DNA from: Ruminococcus sp. UBA1366
GTDB taxonomy: Bacteria; Bacillota; Clostridia; Oscillospirales; Ruminococcaceae
Length of the DNA: 25,940 bases
Assembly: GCA_002306005.1 (NCBI GenBank)
Contig: DBRO01000103.1
Span: 4,706 to 30,645 of the forward strand
Direction: 5' to 3'
The translations under genes and the position numbers were made by a program. A model generated the notes under the pieces. The model searched no databases. It was not told where the DNA came from and worked only from the letters and a program-made list of their open reading frames with translations. Position 1 is the stretch's first letter; each line of letters starts with the position of its first letter. Shown one piece after another: positions 8,429 through 16,510 of the stretch.

Positions 8429-9547
8429 TTAAAACATAGCGGGTTTTTCCCAAAGCGTCAGCGGGATGCCCAGCCCTTTCTCCTTGGCGTTTTGATACAG
8501 CACAGTTCCCCACGCAACGTCTTCCACGGGCATTCCGCCGGTGGTGAACAGGATAATCTCCTCTTTTTTACGTGGTTTTGCGGTGCCGTTAATGAACGCG
8601 CCCAAATCCTCTATCTGCTCCCGTTTCATTTTTCCGTCGTGAATTAAATCCAGATAATAAACCGCCAGCATATCAATCGCACTGTAATAAGGATAGGTAT
8701 ATTCCTCCCGCCACGATTCGTACATCAGCCAATGATCCGCGACATTTCTAGCGCGGTTTACAATAAAATCATCGTCCAAATCGATACTGGCAGGTAAAAT
8801 CAGCAATGCGCCTTTTTTTATCCACTCCTCGCAAATCTTCGGGTCTGCTTTTGAACCGGAGGTCGCGACAAGTACAACGTCGCTTTCGCGCACGGCAGTT
8901 TCCATTTCCAGCGTGAGAACCGTATGCTTTACCTGCGGACAGCGCGCTTTGATGTACGCTTCAAACCGCTTGGCGCTCTCCATCCTTCTTCCGCAGATTT
9001 TTACGGTATCAATCTCCGGACAGGCATCCAAAATACCTTGTGTGGATGTTTTTGAAATCACACCGGGTCCGATTACGCCCAAAACTTTAGCTTCTTTGTT
9101 CGCCAAAACCTTTGCGGCAACCCCCGGCACCGCACCGGTACGCACGGCACTGAGTAAATTCGCAGACTGCACTGCCACGGGTGCACCGGTATCCTTATCG
9201 TTGAGAATATTCATTAAAATAGAGCGCGGCAGCCCTTTTTGGATGTTCTCCCGATTGGAGCCATACCACTTTACGCCGCAAATATCAAAGCTTCCGCCAA
9301 GGTAGGCGGGCATTGCCATAAACCGTCTGTCCGGCCCGTTTTTCGGCATATTTGCAAACGGAGGGTGATCGGGAAAATCCATCATAATTCCGTGAGAATT
9401 ATGATTTTGGCTGCCCATTACATAATCGCCTTTTTGCAGCAAACCAAACATTTCTTCCATCACTTCAATACACCGATGCATATCCATGACGCCGGCATCG
9501 ATCATGCACGGTTCGTCCATATAAAGAAATTCAATCCGAGTATCCAT
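8429..9547 (-). CDS. Ornithine cyclodeaminase / mu-crystallin family protein
   Basis: 372 residues, somewhat longer than typical ornithine cyclodeaminases. Visible family features are the substrate-site Lys in GVKWYGSN (K93), the RTGAVPGVAAK segment (R136) and the NAD-binding GVIGPGVIS (from about G157). The family includes ornithine cyclodeaminase, cyclic-imine (pyrroline or piperideine 2-carboxylate) reductases, alanine dehydrogenases and opine-pathway enzymes; sequence alone does not separate them. The neighbouring opine-oxidase-like subunits resemble the ooxA-ooxB-ocd association of opine catabolism, so it may process the imine or amino acid released by that dehydrogenase (inference). ATG at 9547 has AGGA 7 bases upstream. 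Confidence 0.85.
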   Translation of the reverse strand: MDTRIEFLYMDEPCMIDAGVMDMHRCIEVMEEMFGLLQKGDYVMGSQNHNSHGIMMDFPDHPPFANMPKNGPDRRFMAMPAYLGGSFDICGVKWYGSNRENIQKGLPRSILMNILNDKDTGAPVAVQSANLLSAVRTGAVPGVAAKVLANKEAKVLGVIGPGVISKTSTQGILDACPEIDTVKICGRRMESAKRFEAYIKARCPQVKHTVLTLEMETAVRESDVVLVATSGSKADPKICEEWIKKGALLILPASIDLDDDFIVNRARNVADHWLMYESWREEYTYPYYSAIDMLAVYYLDLIHDGKMKREQIEDLGAFINGTAKPRKKEEIILFTTGGMPVEDVAWGTVLYQNAKEKGLGIPLTLWEKPAMF

Positions 9548-9604
9548 ATTCTTTTCCTGCCCGCAGGCAGTCCAGCCTCCTTTTTCACGCTGATCCTCAA
9601 ACTG

Positions 9605-11077
9605 CTAATCAAACCAGCCGGTCGGTGCGACATTCATATTGATATTAATCTGCTTTACCTCGGTAAAATCATCCAGACCGCTTGTACCCAGTTCTCTGCC
9701 GATACCGCTTTGTTTATAGCCGCCCCACGGTGCTTCCGGATAAACCGGTCCATAAGTATTCACCCATGTAATGCCTGCACGGAGGCTTCGCACCACACGC
9801 AGGGCTTTTGCACTGTCGCCGGTGAACACCCCTGCTGCCAACCCATAATCCGTATCGTTTGCAAGGGCAATGGCTTCTTCTTCCCCATGAAATTTTTGAA
9901 ATACGACCACCGGTCCGAAGATTTCTTCCCGCACAATGTGCATATCCGGTGTGGTATCGGTAAAAACGGCGGGGGCGACATAGTATCCATTTTGCAGCGG
10001 CGGTTCTGTGAAACGATAGCCGCCGCACACAAGTGTTGCGCCTTCCTGCTTTCCGGTTTGGATATAGCCCAGCACTTTTTCCATATGAGCGCGGCTAATC
10101 AACGGACCCATCCGCACGTCCTGTTCCATACCGTTGCCGATTTTGATTTTCTTTACGCCTTCCACAAAGGCTTCCAAATACGCATCGTATATCGTATCCT
10201 CCACCAAAATCCGCGAGCCTGCACTGCAAACTTCGCCTTGATTATAAAACATGCCAAATAAGCCGTAATCCACTGCTGTTTTGAAATCCGCGTCCGCAAA
10301 CATGAGGTTGGGGGATTTTCCACCCAGCTCCAACGTAACGCTTTTCATCGTTTGTGCCGCAGAAGCCATAATTTTTCTTCCGGTTTGGATGCCGCCGGTA
10401 AATGCAATTTTATCCACTTCCTTGCTGGCGACCAGTCTGTCTCCCGCCACAGCACCGCCGCCCAGCACGAGGTTTACAACGCCTGCTGGTATGCCGCATT
10501 CGCTCAGTAATTCGCACATCCGGACGGCGGATAGCGGGGTAAACTCAGAGGGCTTTAACACCACGGTATTGCCGGCGGCAAGCGCGGGTGCAAGCTTCCA
10601 CACTGCCAGAGAAATGGGGAAATTCCATGCGACAATCAAGCCGCACACGCCGATGGGTTCCCGCACGGTCATGGCGTGGATATCCGGATTGGAAACCGCA
10701 TAGGTTTGTCCGCTTGGTTTTGTAATCATTCCAGCATAATATCGGATCACTGCGACAGAGTCATACACATCATATTCGGATTCGATATAGGGTTTGCCGG
10801 TATTTTGGGTTTCCATACGGGCAAGGTTTTGTACATCCGCTTCCATTGCATTCGCAAACCGATCCAGCACCGCCGCTCTTTCATAGGCGGGCATACTGCT
10901 CCAAATGCCTGAATCAAACGCTTTTCTTGCGGCAGAAACAGCGCGGTCCACGTCGATTTCTCCCGCTTCATATGCTTGTGTCAGGACGGTTCCATCCGCA
11001 GGATTGCGGATTTCCCGCACTTGTCCGCTTTCCGATGCGACCCATTCCCCGTCTATCCATAATTTTAAACGCTCCAT
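9605..11077 (-). CDS. NAD(P)+-dependent aldehyde dehydrogenase
   Basis: A 490-residue member of the aldehyde dehydrogenase superfamily that oxidises an aldehyde to its carboxylic acid. Diagnostic residues are all present: N152 in VAWNFP, catalytic base E250 in TLELGGKSPN, and the nucleophile C284 in NQGEVCSAG. The C-terminal DDFTEVKQI ending resembles betaine-aldehyde or gamma-aminobutyraldehyde dehydrogenases, but substrate cannot be assigned. ATG at 11077 is preferred over the in-frame start at 11119 because AAAGGAG lies 7 bases upstream and the family's normal N-terminus follows. Next to an amine-type dehydrogenase it may oxidise an aldehyde released by C-N bond oxidation (inference). Confidence 0.95.
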   Translation of the reverse strand: MERLKLWIDGEWVASESGQVREIRNPADGTVLTQAYEAGEIDVDRAVSAARKAFDSGIWSSMPAYERAAVLDRFANAMEADVQNLARMETQNTGKPYIESEYDVYDSVAVIRYYAGMITKPSGQTYAVSNPDIHAMTVREPIGVCGLIVAWNFPISLAVWKLAPALAAGNTVVLKPSEFTPLSAVRMCELLSECGIPAGVVNLVLGGGAVAGDRLVASKEVDKIAFTGGIQTGRKIMASAAQTMKSVTLELGGKSPNLMFADADFKTAVDYGLFGMFYNQGEVCSAGSRILVEDTIYDAYLEAFVEGVKKIKIGNGMEQDVRMGPLISRAHMEKVLGYIQTGKQEGATLVCGGYRFTEPPLQNGYYVAPAVFTDTTPDMHIVREEIFGPVVVFQKFHGEEEAIALANDTDYGLAAGVFTGDSAKALRVVRSLRAGITWVNTYGPVYPEAPWGGYKQSGIGRELGTSGLDDFTEVKQININMNVAPTGWFD

Positions 11078-11124
11078 GAGGGACTCCTTTCCTGTGCTGA
11101 AAAATTTCCGGACTTTCATACCGG

Positions 11125-11922
11125 CTACGGCGTCATGAGCAACGCATTGATTTTTTCCACCAGTGCATAAAACTCCGGGGTATCTTTTAAATCCAGCGTC
11201 CGTTTATAAGGCAGATACACGGGGATTTCCTCGCGGATTTTGCCCGGTCTGGCGCTCATAACATAGATTTTTGTTGCCAAAAAAACCGCTTCGGCAATAT
11301 CGTGCGTCACAAAGGCAATCGTTGTTTTTTCCTGCTCCCAAATTCTACGGACAAACAGCTGCATTTGCGATTTTGTTATCGGATCCAGCGCACCGAACGG
11401 TTCGTCCATTAAAATCATTTCCGGATTAGTCACCAGTGCGCGTGCAATGGCAACACGCTGTTTCATGCCGCCGGAAAGCTGTTTTGGATAGGCTTTTGCG
11501 AATTTTCTCAGTCCGATGGTATCCAAATACTGCTCTGAACGTTCTTTTCGTTCGGCTTTTGTCATTTTTTTATGCTTTAATCCATACTGGATATTCTTCT
11601 CCACCGTGAGCCACGGAAACAAGGTATACCCTTGGAACACCATGCCTCTATCCTCTCCCGGACCGACAACGGGTTTGTCCTTAATCGTGATTTCGCCCTT
11701 GGTTGGAAAATCCAGTCCGGCAAGCATCCGGAGCAATGTGGATTTTCCACAGCCGGATGTACCGACAATGCACACAAATTCGTTCTTTAAAACCTCCGTA
11801 TAGCAGTTTTCCATGGCTTTGACTGATTTTTTGGAAGTTTTATAGACCTTTTCGATGTTTTCCGCTGAGATAATCGTTGTGGCAACCTTTGCTTCGATGC
11901 CGCCGGTTTGTCTTTCTTCCAC
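11125..11922 (-). CDS. ABC transporter ATPase, nitrate/sulfonate/taurine (NitT/TauT) type, second copy
   Basis: A 265-residue import ATPase of the SsuB/TauB type: Walker A GTSGCGKST (54-62), signature LSGGMKQ (149-155), Walker B ILMDEP (170-175) and FVTHDIAEA with the H-loop His. GTG at 11922 is chosen because AAAGGAAG precedes it by 7 bases; an in-frame ATG at 11958, next to the preceding stop, lacks a clear site and would add 12 residues. It is clearly paralogous to the ATPase at 20655-21464 (both have FPWLTVEKNI and YGLK), but has no permease or binding protein beside it. It may power the same single permease under other conditions, or a permease encoded elsewhere (inference). Confidence 0.92.
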   Translation of the reverse strand: MEERQTGGIEAKVATTIISAENIEKVYKTSKKSVKAMENCYTEVLKNEFVCIVGTSGCGKSTLLRMLAGLDFPTKGEITIKDKPVVGPGEDRGMVFQGYTLFPWLTVEKNIQYGLKHKKMTKAERKERSEQYLDTIGLRKFAKAYPKQLSGGMKQRVAIARALVTNPEMILMDEPFGALDPITKSQMQLFVRRIWEQEKTTIAFVTHDIAEAVFLATKIYVMSARPGKIREEIPVYLPYKRTLDLKDTPEFYALVEKINALLMTP

Positions 11923-11960
11923 GTTTTCTCTTCCTTTCTCCGAACGGTCTATTTTCATTT

Positions 11961-13595
11961 CTATGCGCGGTAGACAATTTCACCGTCGCAGATGGTTAGG
12001 GCAACCTGTGCTGACAGCAATTCTTCTCCTTGCAGGGCGAACAGATTGCGGTCATACACGGTGATGTCGGCGAGTTTGCCTTCCGCCAACGTACCCAGTT
12101 CCGTTTCCCGCCGAGCCATATACGCGCCCCCTGCCGTATATGCGTGCAAGACTTCCTCCAGCTTGAGCTTTTGTTCCGGCAAAAATCCGCCTTGCGGGGT
12201 TTGATCCGGAAAAAGCCGGTCCGTGGCGCTGTACATCACTTGCAACGGGTTTAAATCCACCACGGGAAAATCCGTTCCCACCGCAAGCGGCACGCCGTTA
12301 TCCAAAAATCTGCGGAACGCCCAGAGATTCTTCTCCCGCGTTTTGCCGATGGTTTTTTGATACAACGACTGCGTATAGCTTTCCGCCGAAGCAATATGGG
12401 GCGGCTGCACGGAAGCGATTACGCCCAGTTCTGCAAATCTTGCAAAATCAGCATCGTCCGTTAAGTCACAATGCTCCACGGACATCCGGCTTCCGGTTGC
12501 TCCGTTGGTTTGCAGCGCTTCTGCATAACAATCCAGCGCAAATCTCACTGCGCCGTCGCCGGTGGCGTGCAGGTGGATCGAATATCCCTGCTTGTGTGCT
12601 TCTACCACACAGCGCCGGGTTTGCTGTAAATCAGAAAGCGGAAAAGAACGCGGTGCGGTAGGGTCATCCGTATAGTTATCCAACATGATACTGGTATGCG
12701 TGACGATTACACCATCCAAAAAGCCCTTGACCCCGTTATGCACAAGCTTTCCGGTTTGATACTTCTGCGATACGGCTTTTGTTTGCTCCGGTGGGGCAAA
12801 CAAATCCGTTGCAAAATGAATCCGCACCGGCAGTTTTTTGTTCTGTTCCAATGCATCAAACACGGCATGATTGCCAAGGTCAATCCCAAAGAACGGCTGC
12901 ATATCATTCACCGAAGTTATCCCACAGCGGGAGCAATACGGAAGATTCCGCGCAAAAATTTGATATTCAGTTTCTTTGCTGAAAGCAAATGCGGTTGCGA
13001 TAATACAGGACGCGGCGTTTTCCAGAAAAAAGCCGGTCGGTTCGCCGTTTTCCTGCCGAAAAATTTTTCCGTAGGGAACCTCCGGCGTTTGCGCGGAGAT
13101 TTGACAGACTTCCAGTGCTTTGGAATTCACCCAAACGGCGTGGGCATCCACATTCAGCAGACACACCGGCACGTCCGGAAAATAGCGGTCGAGTGTTTCC
13201 TTCACAGGATACGCGGGTTCGTCCCACCACGAATGATACCAGCGAAAGCCCAATGCCCACGGATGTTCCAGTAACTTTTCCGGATGCAAATCATAAAACC
13301 GACGCAGCTGCTGTGCGGCTTCTTCCTCCGAATGCGCCGCGGCAAGACTGGGGTATTCCTGATACAGGCAGCCTGACAGAAAATGCACATGGTCATCATG
13401 CAGTCCGGGTAAAATCAAGCCCTCACCACAAGAAATGATTTTGGTATTCTCCCCCGCATAACGCAGCACCTGCGATTCTGTTCCCACGGCAAGAATCCGG
13501 TTATCCTTTATGGCAACGCCGCCCGACAACAGCGTGTTTTGTGTGCCGGTAAAAATATGCTTTCCCAACAACAAAATATCCGCTTGCTTTTGCAT
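11961..13595 (-). CDS. Metal-dependent amidohydrolase, YtcJ type (Amidohydro_3)
   Basis: 544 residues. Metal-site and family signatures appear in order: GLHDDHVHF with H69 and H71, DAHAVWVNSKAL in the middle, HLHATGDGAV, SVEHCDL and AVGTDFPV toward the C-terminus. This matches the YtcJ-type amidohydrolases, which hydrolyse C-N bonds in various amides and ring systems; it is not the HutI imidazolonepropionase type. No signal peptide is seen, so it should be cytoplasmic. In an operon with urocanase but no hutI in view, it is the natural candidate for hydrolysing an imidazolone- or hydantoin-like product, but this is inference only. The ribosome site GGGGAG lies close to the ATG. Confidence 0.88.
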   Translation of the reverse strand: MQKQADILLLGKHIFTGTQNTLLSGGVAIKDNRILAVGTESQVLRYAGENTKIISCGEGLILPGLHDDHVHFLSGCLYQEYPSLAAAHSEEEAAQQLRRFYDLHPEKLLEHPWALGFRWYHSWWDEPAYPVKETLDRYFPDVPVCLLNVDAHAVWVNSKALEVCQISAQTPEVPYGKIFRQENGEPTGFFLENAASCIIATAFAFSKETEYQIFARNLPYCSRCGITSVNDMQPFFGIDLGNHAVFDALEQNKKLPVRIHFATDLFAPPEQTKAVSQKYQTGKLVHNGVKGFLDGVIVTHTSIMLDNYTDDPTAPRSFPLSDLQQTRRCVVEAHKQGYSIHLHATGDGAVRFALDCYAEALQTNGATGSRMSVEHCDLTDDADFARFAELGVIASVQPPHIASAESYTQSLYQKTIGKTREKNLWAFRRFLDNGVPLAVGTDFPVVDLNPLQVMYSATDRLFPDQTPQGGFLPEQKLKLEEVLHAYTAGGAYMARRETELGTLAEGKLADITVYDRNLFALQGEELLSAQVALTICDGEIVYRA

Positions 13596-13620
13596 GGTTC
13601 TCCCCCCTTACCAGTCTGCG

Positions 13621-13974
13621 CTAATATATGGCTTCGTCGTTTTTTTGCTGAGTACGTATCCTGTGGATCTCATCCACCGGTGCGATAAAAATCTTGCCGT
13701 CGCCGGCATTCCCGGACGAATTGACTTCCAGCACCGCCTGCACCAGCGCGTCCACGTCTTGATCCGTTACGTAAATATCTATCATTTTTTTTGCGACAAA
13801 CTCCATACCAACTGCATTACCGCTCTGCGCAGCTTTAACAGCTTCATAATCCGCACGCTTTTTACCCCGCCCGGTAATTTCCTTTACACTCATGGCACCA
13901 AATCCCGCCTGCAATAAACGTGCTTTGGTTTGGACATATCGGTTTGGGCGAATAATAATCGTAACCTGTTTCAT
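13621..13974 (-). CDS. PII signal protein, NifI2-like
   Basis: 117 residues with the PII fold: MKQVTIIIRP start, GRGKK before the T-loop (35-39), nucleotide-binding B-loop GNAGDGKIF (88-96), and the C-loop RIRT (105-108). The T-loop region (40-60) is longer and unlike GlnB/GlnK; no GlnB-type uridylylated Tyr context is present. The conserved MEFVAKKM before the second strand resembles the IPKRM motif I recall from NifI2. NifI2 with NifI1 senses 2-oxoglutarate and adenylate nucleotides and blocks nitrogenase by direct binding. No nif gene is present here. ATG at 13974 is chosen over 13992 because it matches the family N-terminus. The 87-base gap before it contains a GGTGC/GCACC inverted repeat. 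Confidence 0.9.
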   Translation of the reverse strand: MKQVTIIIRPNRYVQTKARLLQAGFGAMSVKEITGRGKKRADYEAVKAAQSGNAVGMEFVAKKMIDIYVTDQDVDALVQAVLEVNSSGNAGDGKIFIAPVDEIHRIRTQQKNDEAIY

Positions 13975-14061
13975 AGCAATTCCACTTTTCATCGGTGCTT
14001 CTTTTAACAGCTTGCACCAAAAAACTCCTTTCGCAGAAATAAGAAAACCAACGCCGGCGAA

Positions 14062-14388
14062 TTACAGTGTCTCTTTTCCCGTACTAATGGTCACGGCGCG
14101 TTCCACCGTGGAAACAAAGATTTTACCATCGCCGTAAGAGCCTTTTCCGGAGGTTTTTGCCGCTTTGGTAATCACAGAAACCACCGTATCGCAATCCTGA
14201 TCTTCAACAACTATCATCAGCATTTCTTTCGGCAGCTCATCGTAATAGGTCTCCCCGACCTTTAACCCGTGTTGTTTTCCCCTGCCAAGAATACTAATCC
14301 GGCTGACTGCCGGAAAGCCTTTCTGTTCCAGTTCCGCCATGACTTCATGCGCTTTTTCCGGTCGGACGACCGCTGTGATTTTTTTCAT
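14062..14388 (-). CDS. PII signal protein, NifI1-like
   Basis: 108 residues: MKKITAVVRPEK start, GRGKQHGLKVG (35-45), a short T-loop GETYYDELPKEM (45-56), B-loop YGDGKIFV (85-92), and a C-terminal TISTGKETL. The YDELPKEML segment and the loss of the Arg-x-Arg C-loop pair seen in GlnB fit the NifI1 branch as I recall it from clostridial and archaeal nif operons. It precedes the NifI2-like gene, the same order as nifI1-nifI2 between nifH and nifD. Here it lies just downstream of the ADP-forming acyl-CoA synthetase. The pair probably forms a hetero-oligomer that binds a catabolic enzyme of this operon in response to 2-oxoglutarate (inference). Confidence 0.9.
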   Translation of the reverse strand: MKKITAVVRPEKAHEVMAELEQKGFPAVSRISILGRGKQHGLKVGETYYDELPKEMLMIVVEDQDCDTVVSVITKAAKTSGKGSYGDGKIFVSTVERAVTISTGKETL

Positions 14389-14404
14389 TTGTCTTCAATC
14401 CTTT

Positions 14405-16453
14405 CTAAGAAATCGATCCGCGCTGTGCGCCGAGGATTCTCGCATCGACTGCTACGATTCCGGATTCGTACGCAAACACGGGGTTTAAATCTGCCTCCGT
14501 GATTTCCGGATAGCGAAACGGCAATTCGGAAAACCGTACGATTGCTTCTGCCAGCGCATCAAAATCCACCGGTTTTTCTCCGCGCACGCCTTTTAAAATT
14601 TGATAAGTTTGGATGCTTTCGATCATTTCCATTGCTGTTTCTTTAGAAACCGGCGCAACACGCAGTGCGAGATCTCCCAGCACTTCTGTATAGATTCCGC
14701 CCAAACCAAAGGCAACAACCGCACCAAACTGCGGATCGGTGGTAATGCCAAGAATTACTTCCCTGCCCTTAGGATAAGCCGGACAAACCAGCACACCGCG
14801 GAAGTCCTTTCCTTCTGCAATTTTTTTCAAATCTGCAAAGGCTTTTTCTGCTGCAGTTTGATTCTGAATATTTAAAATCACGCCGCCCACGTCGGATTTA
14901 TGAATAATATCCGGCGAAACAACTTTCATAACGACCGGATAGCCAATTTGTTCACACGCACGGCAGGCTTGCTCCGCATTTTGCACAAACAGGTTTGTTC
15001 CAACGGGGATTCCCTGCTTCTCCATGAGCTCTTTTGCCTGATGTTCTAAGAGCATCCCGTTTTCCATTTGCAGCGGCTGTTGGGCTGCTTGCGGTATCGG
15101 CACGGGGGTATTCCGGCTTTTTCTCCGTTCATACTGCATCATGGCGGAAAGCGTTTGTACGGCACGTTCACCAATCGGATATTCCGGTATGCCATGCGCT
15201 TTTAAATACTGACGGCTTTCTTCGATATCCGCACCCACGGACAGGACGGCAAGCACTGGTTTTCCGGTTTCCTCCGCGGCTTTACCAATTGCTTGCGCCA
15301 CAGGCATGGACTTTAAATACGGCGTGCCGATATACAGCACCAATGCATGGTCATAGCTGTGTTTGAGTCCTTCCGCAAGACTGCGGTAATAGTCCTCGCC
15401 CGTACCCTCCACGGTTAAATCAATCGGATTTTTCAGTCCCGCATAGGAGGGCAGGAATTTCCCCAATGTTTGCTGTAAATCTTCCTCCGGCATAGGCAGG
15501 CGGATATCCCCTTGCTCACAGCAATCCGTTGCCATAACGCCGGGGCCGCCGGAATTCGTGACAATCAATAGCCGCTCCCCTGCCACGGCGTGAAGCATGG
15601 AAAAGCCCTTGCATAGGTCAAGCATTTCTTCCAGATTTTCCACCCGGATTGCACCGCACTGCTTGATTGCCGCATCAAATACTTTTTCTGAGCCGGACAT
15701 GGCTCCGGTATGGGATAATGCCGCACGCTGTCCGGTGGCGGTCTTCCCCGATTTTACCACAATGACCGGTTTGATTTTCGTAAGCTCCGACAGCGCCTGC
15801 ATAAAGGCTCTGCCGTTGTGTACGCTTTCTAAATATAAAGCCACAACGGCGGTCTGGGTATCATCTTTCAGCCATTGCAAAAAATCAATCACCGAAACAT
15901 CCAGTGCGTTGCCATAGCTGACGAATTTTGAAATGCCCAGTCCTTCTTCTTTTGCCATGGACATGAGCATCCCGCCGACTGCGCCGCTTTGCGATATCAC
16001 GGCGATATTGCCTTTCTCCGGACGTGTTTCCAGCGTTGCAAGCAAATTCGCATGCGGGTTGACAATCCCAGCACAGTTCGGTCCAACAAAGCGGATTCCG
16101 TATTTTTTAGCAACCGCAATCAGCTCCTGTTCGCCCTCCGTATTGCCTGCCTCGGAAAAACCGGACGTGATAATCACCGCCGCTCGGATGCCTTTTTGCC
16201 CGCATTGTTCCAGATTGCTTTTTACGGTAAATGCGGGAGAAGCGATAACGGCAAGATCCACCGGTTCTTCAATCTCCAGTACCGAGGCATATCCCCGTAC
16301 CTGCTCTACGCCCATGGCTTTGGGATTGACCGCATAAATGCGCGGCATACCGCCTTCCAGCAGACGATGAATTAAGATATTGGCAAGCTTTCCTTCCGAT
16401 GCAGAACCGATCACTGCCACGCTTTCGGGACAAAACAATGCTTGATCACTCAT
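14405..16453 (-). CDS. ADP-forming acyl-CoA synthetase (acetate-CoA ligase type), fused alpha-beta
   Basis: 682 residues. The N-terminal two thirds are the CoA-binding/succinyl-CoA-ligase-like part, with SVAVIGSASEGK near residue 11 and the phosphorylated His region RAALSHTGAMSG (H248). From about 460 onward is an ATP-grasp domain with MKVVSPDIIHKSDVGGV. Such enzymes convert acyl-CoA, ADP and phosphate to a free acid, CoA and ATP. In archaea and anaerobic bacteria they often take aryl- or imidazoleacetyl-CoA made by indolepyruvate:ferredoxin oxidoreductase. Position directly after iorB fits that route. The ATG has no well-spaced ribosome site: AAGGA ends one base before it. A 9-codon mini-ORF (16446-16472) overlaps the start and may deliver ribosomes. 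Confidence 0.92.
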   Translation of the reverse strand: MSDQALFCPESVAVIGSASEGKLANILIHRLLEGGMPRIYAVNPKAMGVEQVRGYASVLEIEEPVDLAVIASPAFTVKSNLEQCGQKGIRAAVIITSGFSEAGNTEGEQELIAVAKKYGIRFVGPNCAGIVNPHANLLATLETRPEKGNIAVISQSGAVGGMLMSMAKEEGLGISKFVSYGNALDVSVIDFLQWLKDDTQTAVVALYLESVHNGRAFMQALSELTKIKPVIVVKSGKTATGQRAALSHTGAMSGSEKVFDAAIKQCGAIRVENLEEMLDLCKGFSMLHAVAGERLLIVTNSGGPGVMATDCCEQGDIRLPMPEEDLQQTLGKFLPSYAGLKNPIDLTVEGTGEDYYRSLAEGLKHSYDHALVLYIGTPYLKSMPVAQAIGKAAEETGKPVLAVLSVGADIEESRQYLKAHGIPEYPIGERAVQTLSAMMQYERRKSRNTPVPIPQAAQQPLQMENGMLLEHQAKELMEKQGIPVGTNLFVQNAEQACRACEQIGYPVVMKVVSPDIIHKSDVGGVILNIQNQTAAEKAFADLKKIAEGKDFRGVLVCPAYPKGREVILGITTDPQFGAVVAFGLGGIYTEVLGDLALRVAPVSKETAMEMIESIQTYQILKGVRGEKPVDFDALAEAIVRFSELPFRYPEITEADLNPVFAYESGIVAVDARILGAQRGSIS

Positions 16454-16510
16454 ATCCTTGTTCTCTGCGCATGGCAGAAAACACGCCTCCCTTTTATTGA
16501 TGATTTTTTG

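Noticed and set aside
8403..8513. N-terminal extension of the HcnA-like ferredoxin gene
   Set aside because: It overlaps the end of the preceding OCD-family gene; ATG at 8402 has a good ribosome site and gives the family length.
9239..10261. A 340-codon plus-strand open frame opposite the OCD-family and aldehyde dehydrogenase genes
   Set aside because: It is antisense to two genes with full catalytic motifs, has no recognisable domain, and is rich in His/Cys/Phe as expected of a reverse-strand shadow.
11961..13595. HutI imidazolonepropionase
   Set aside because: The metal-site motifs and the length of 544 fit YtcJ-type amidohydrolases; HutI is about 400-420 residues with a different pattern.
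13975..14061. A GTG-started small gene behind AAAGGAG in the gap before the NifI2-like gene
   Set aside because: It would run out of frame across the NifI2-like start and encodes nothing recognisable; the ribosome-like site may be chance or part of a leader.
13621..14388. Ordinary GlnB/GlnK assignment for the PII genes
   Set aside because: No amtB or glnA is adjacent, the T-loops lack the GlnB/GlnK pattern, and both details and gene order fit NifI1/NifI2 better.
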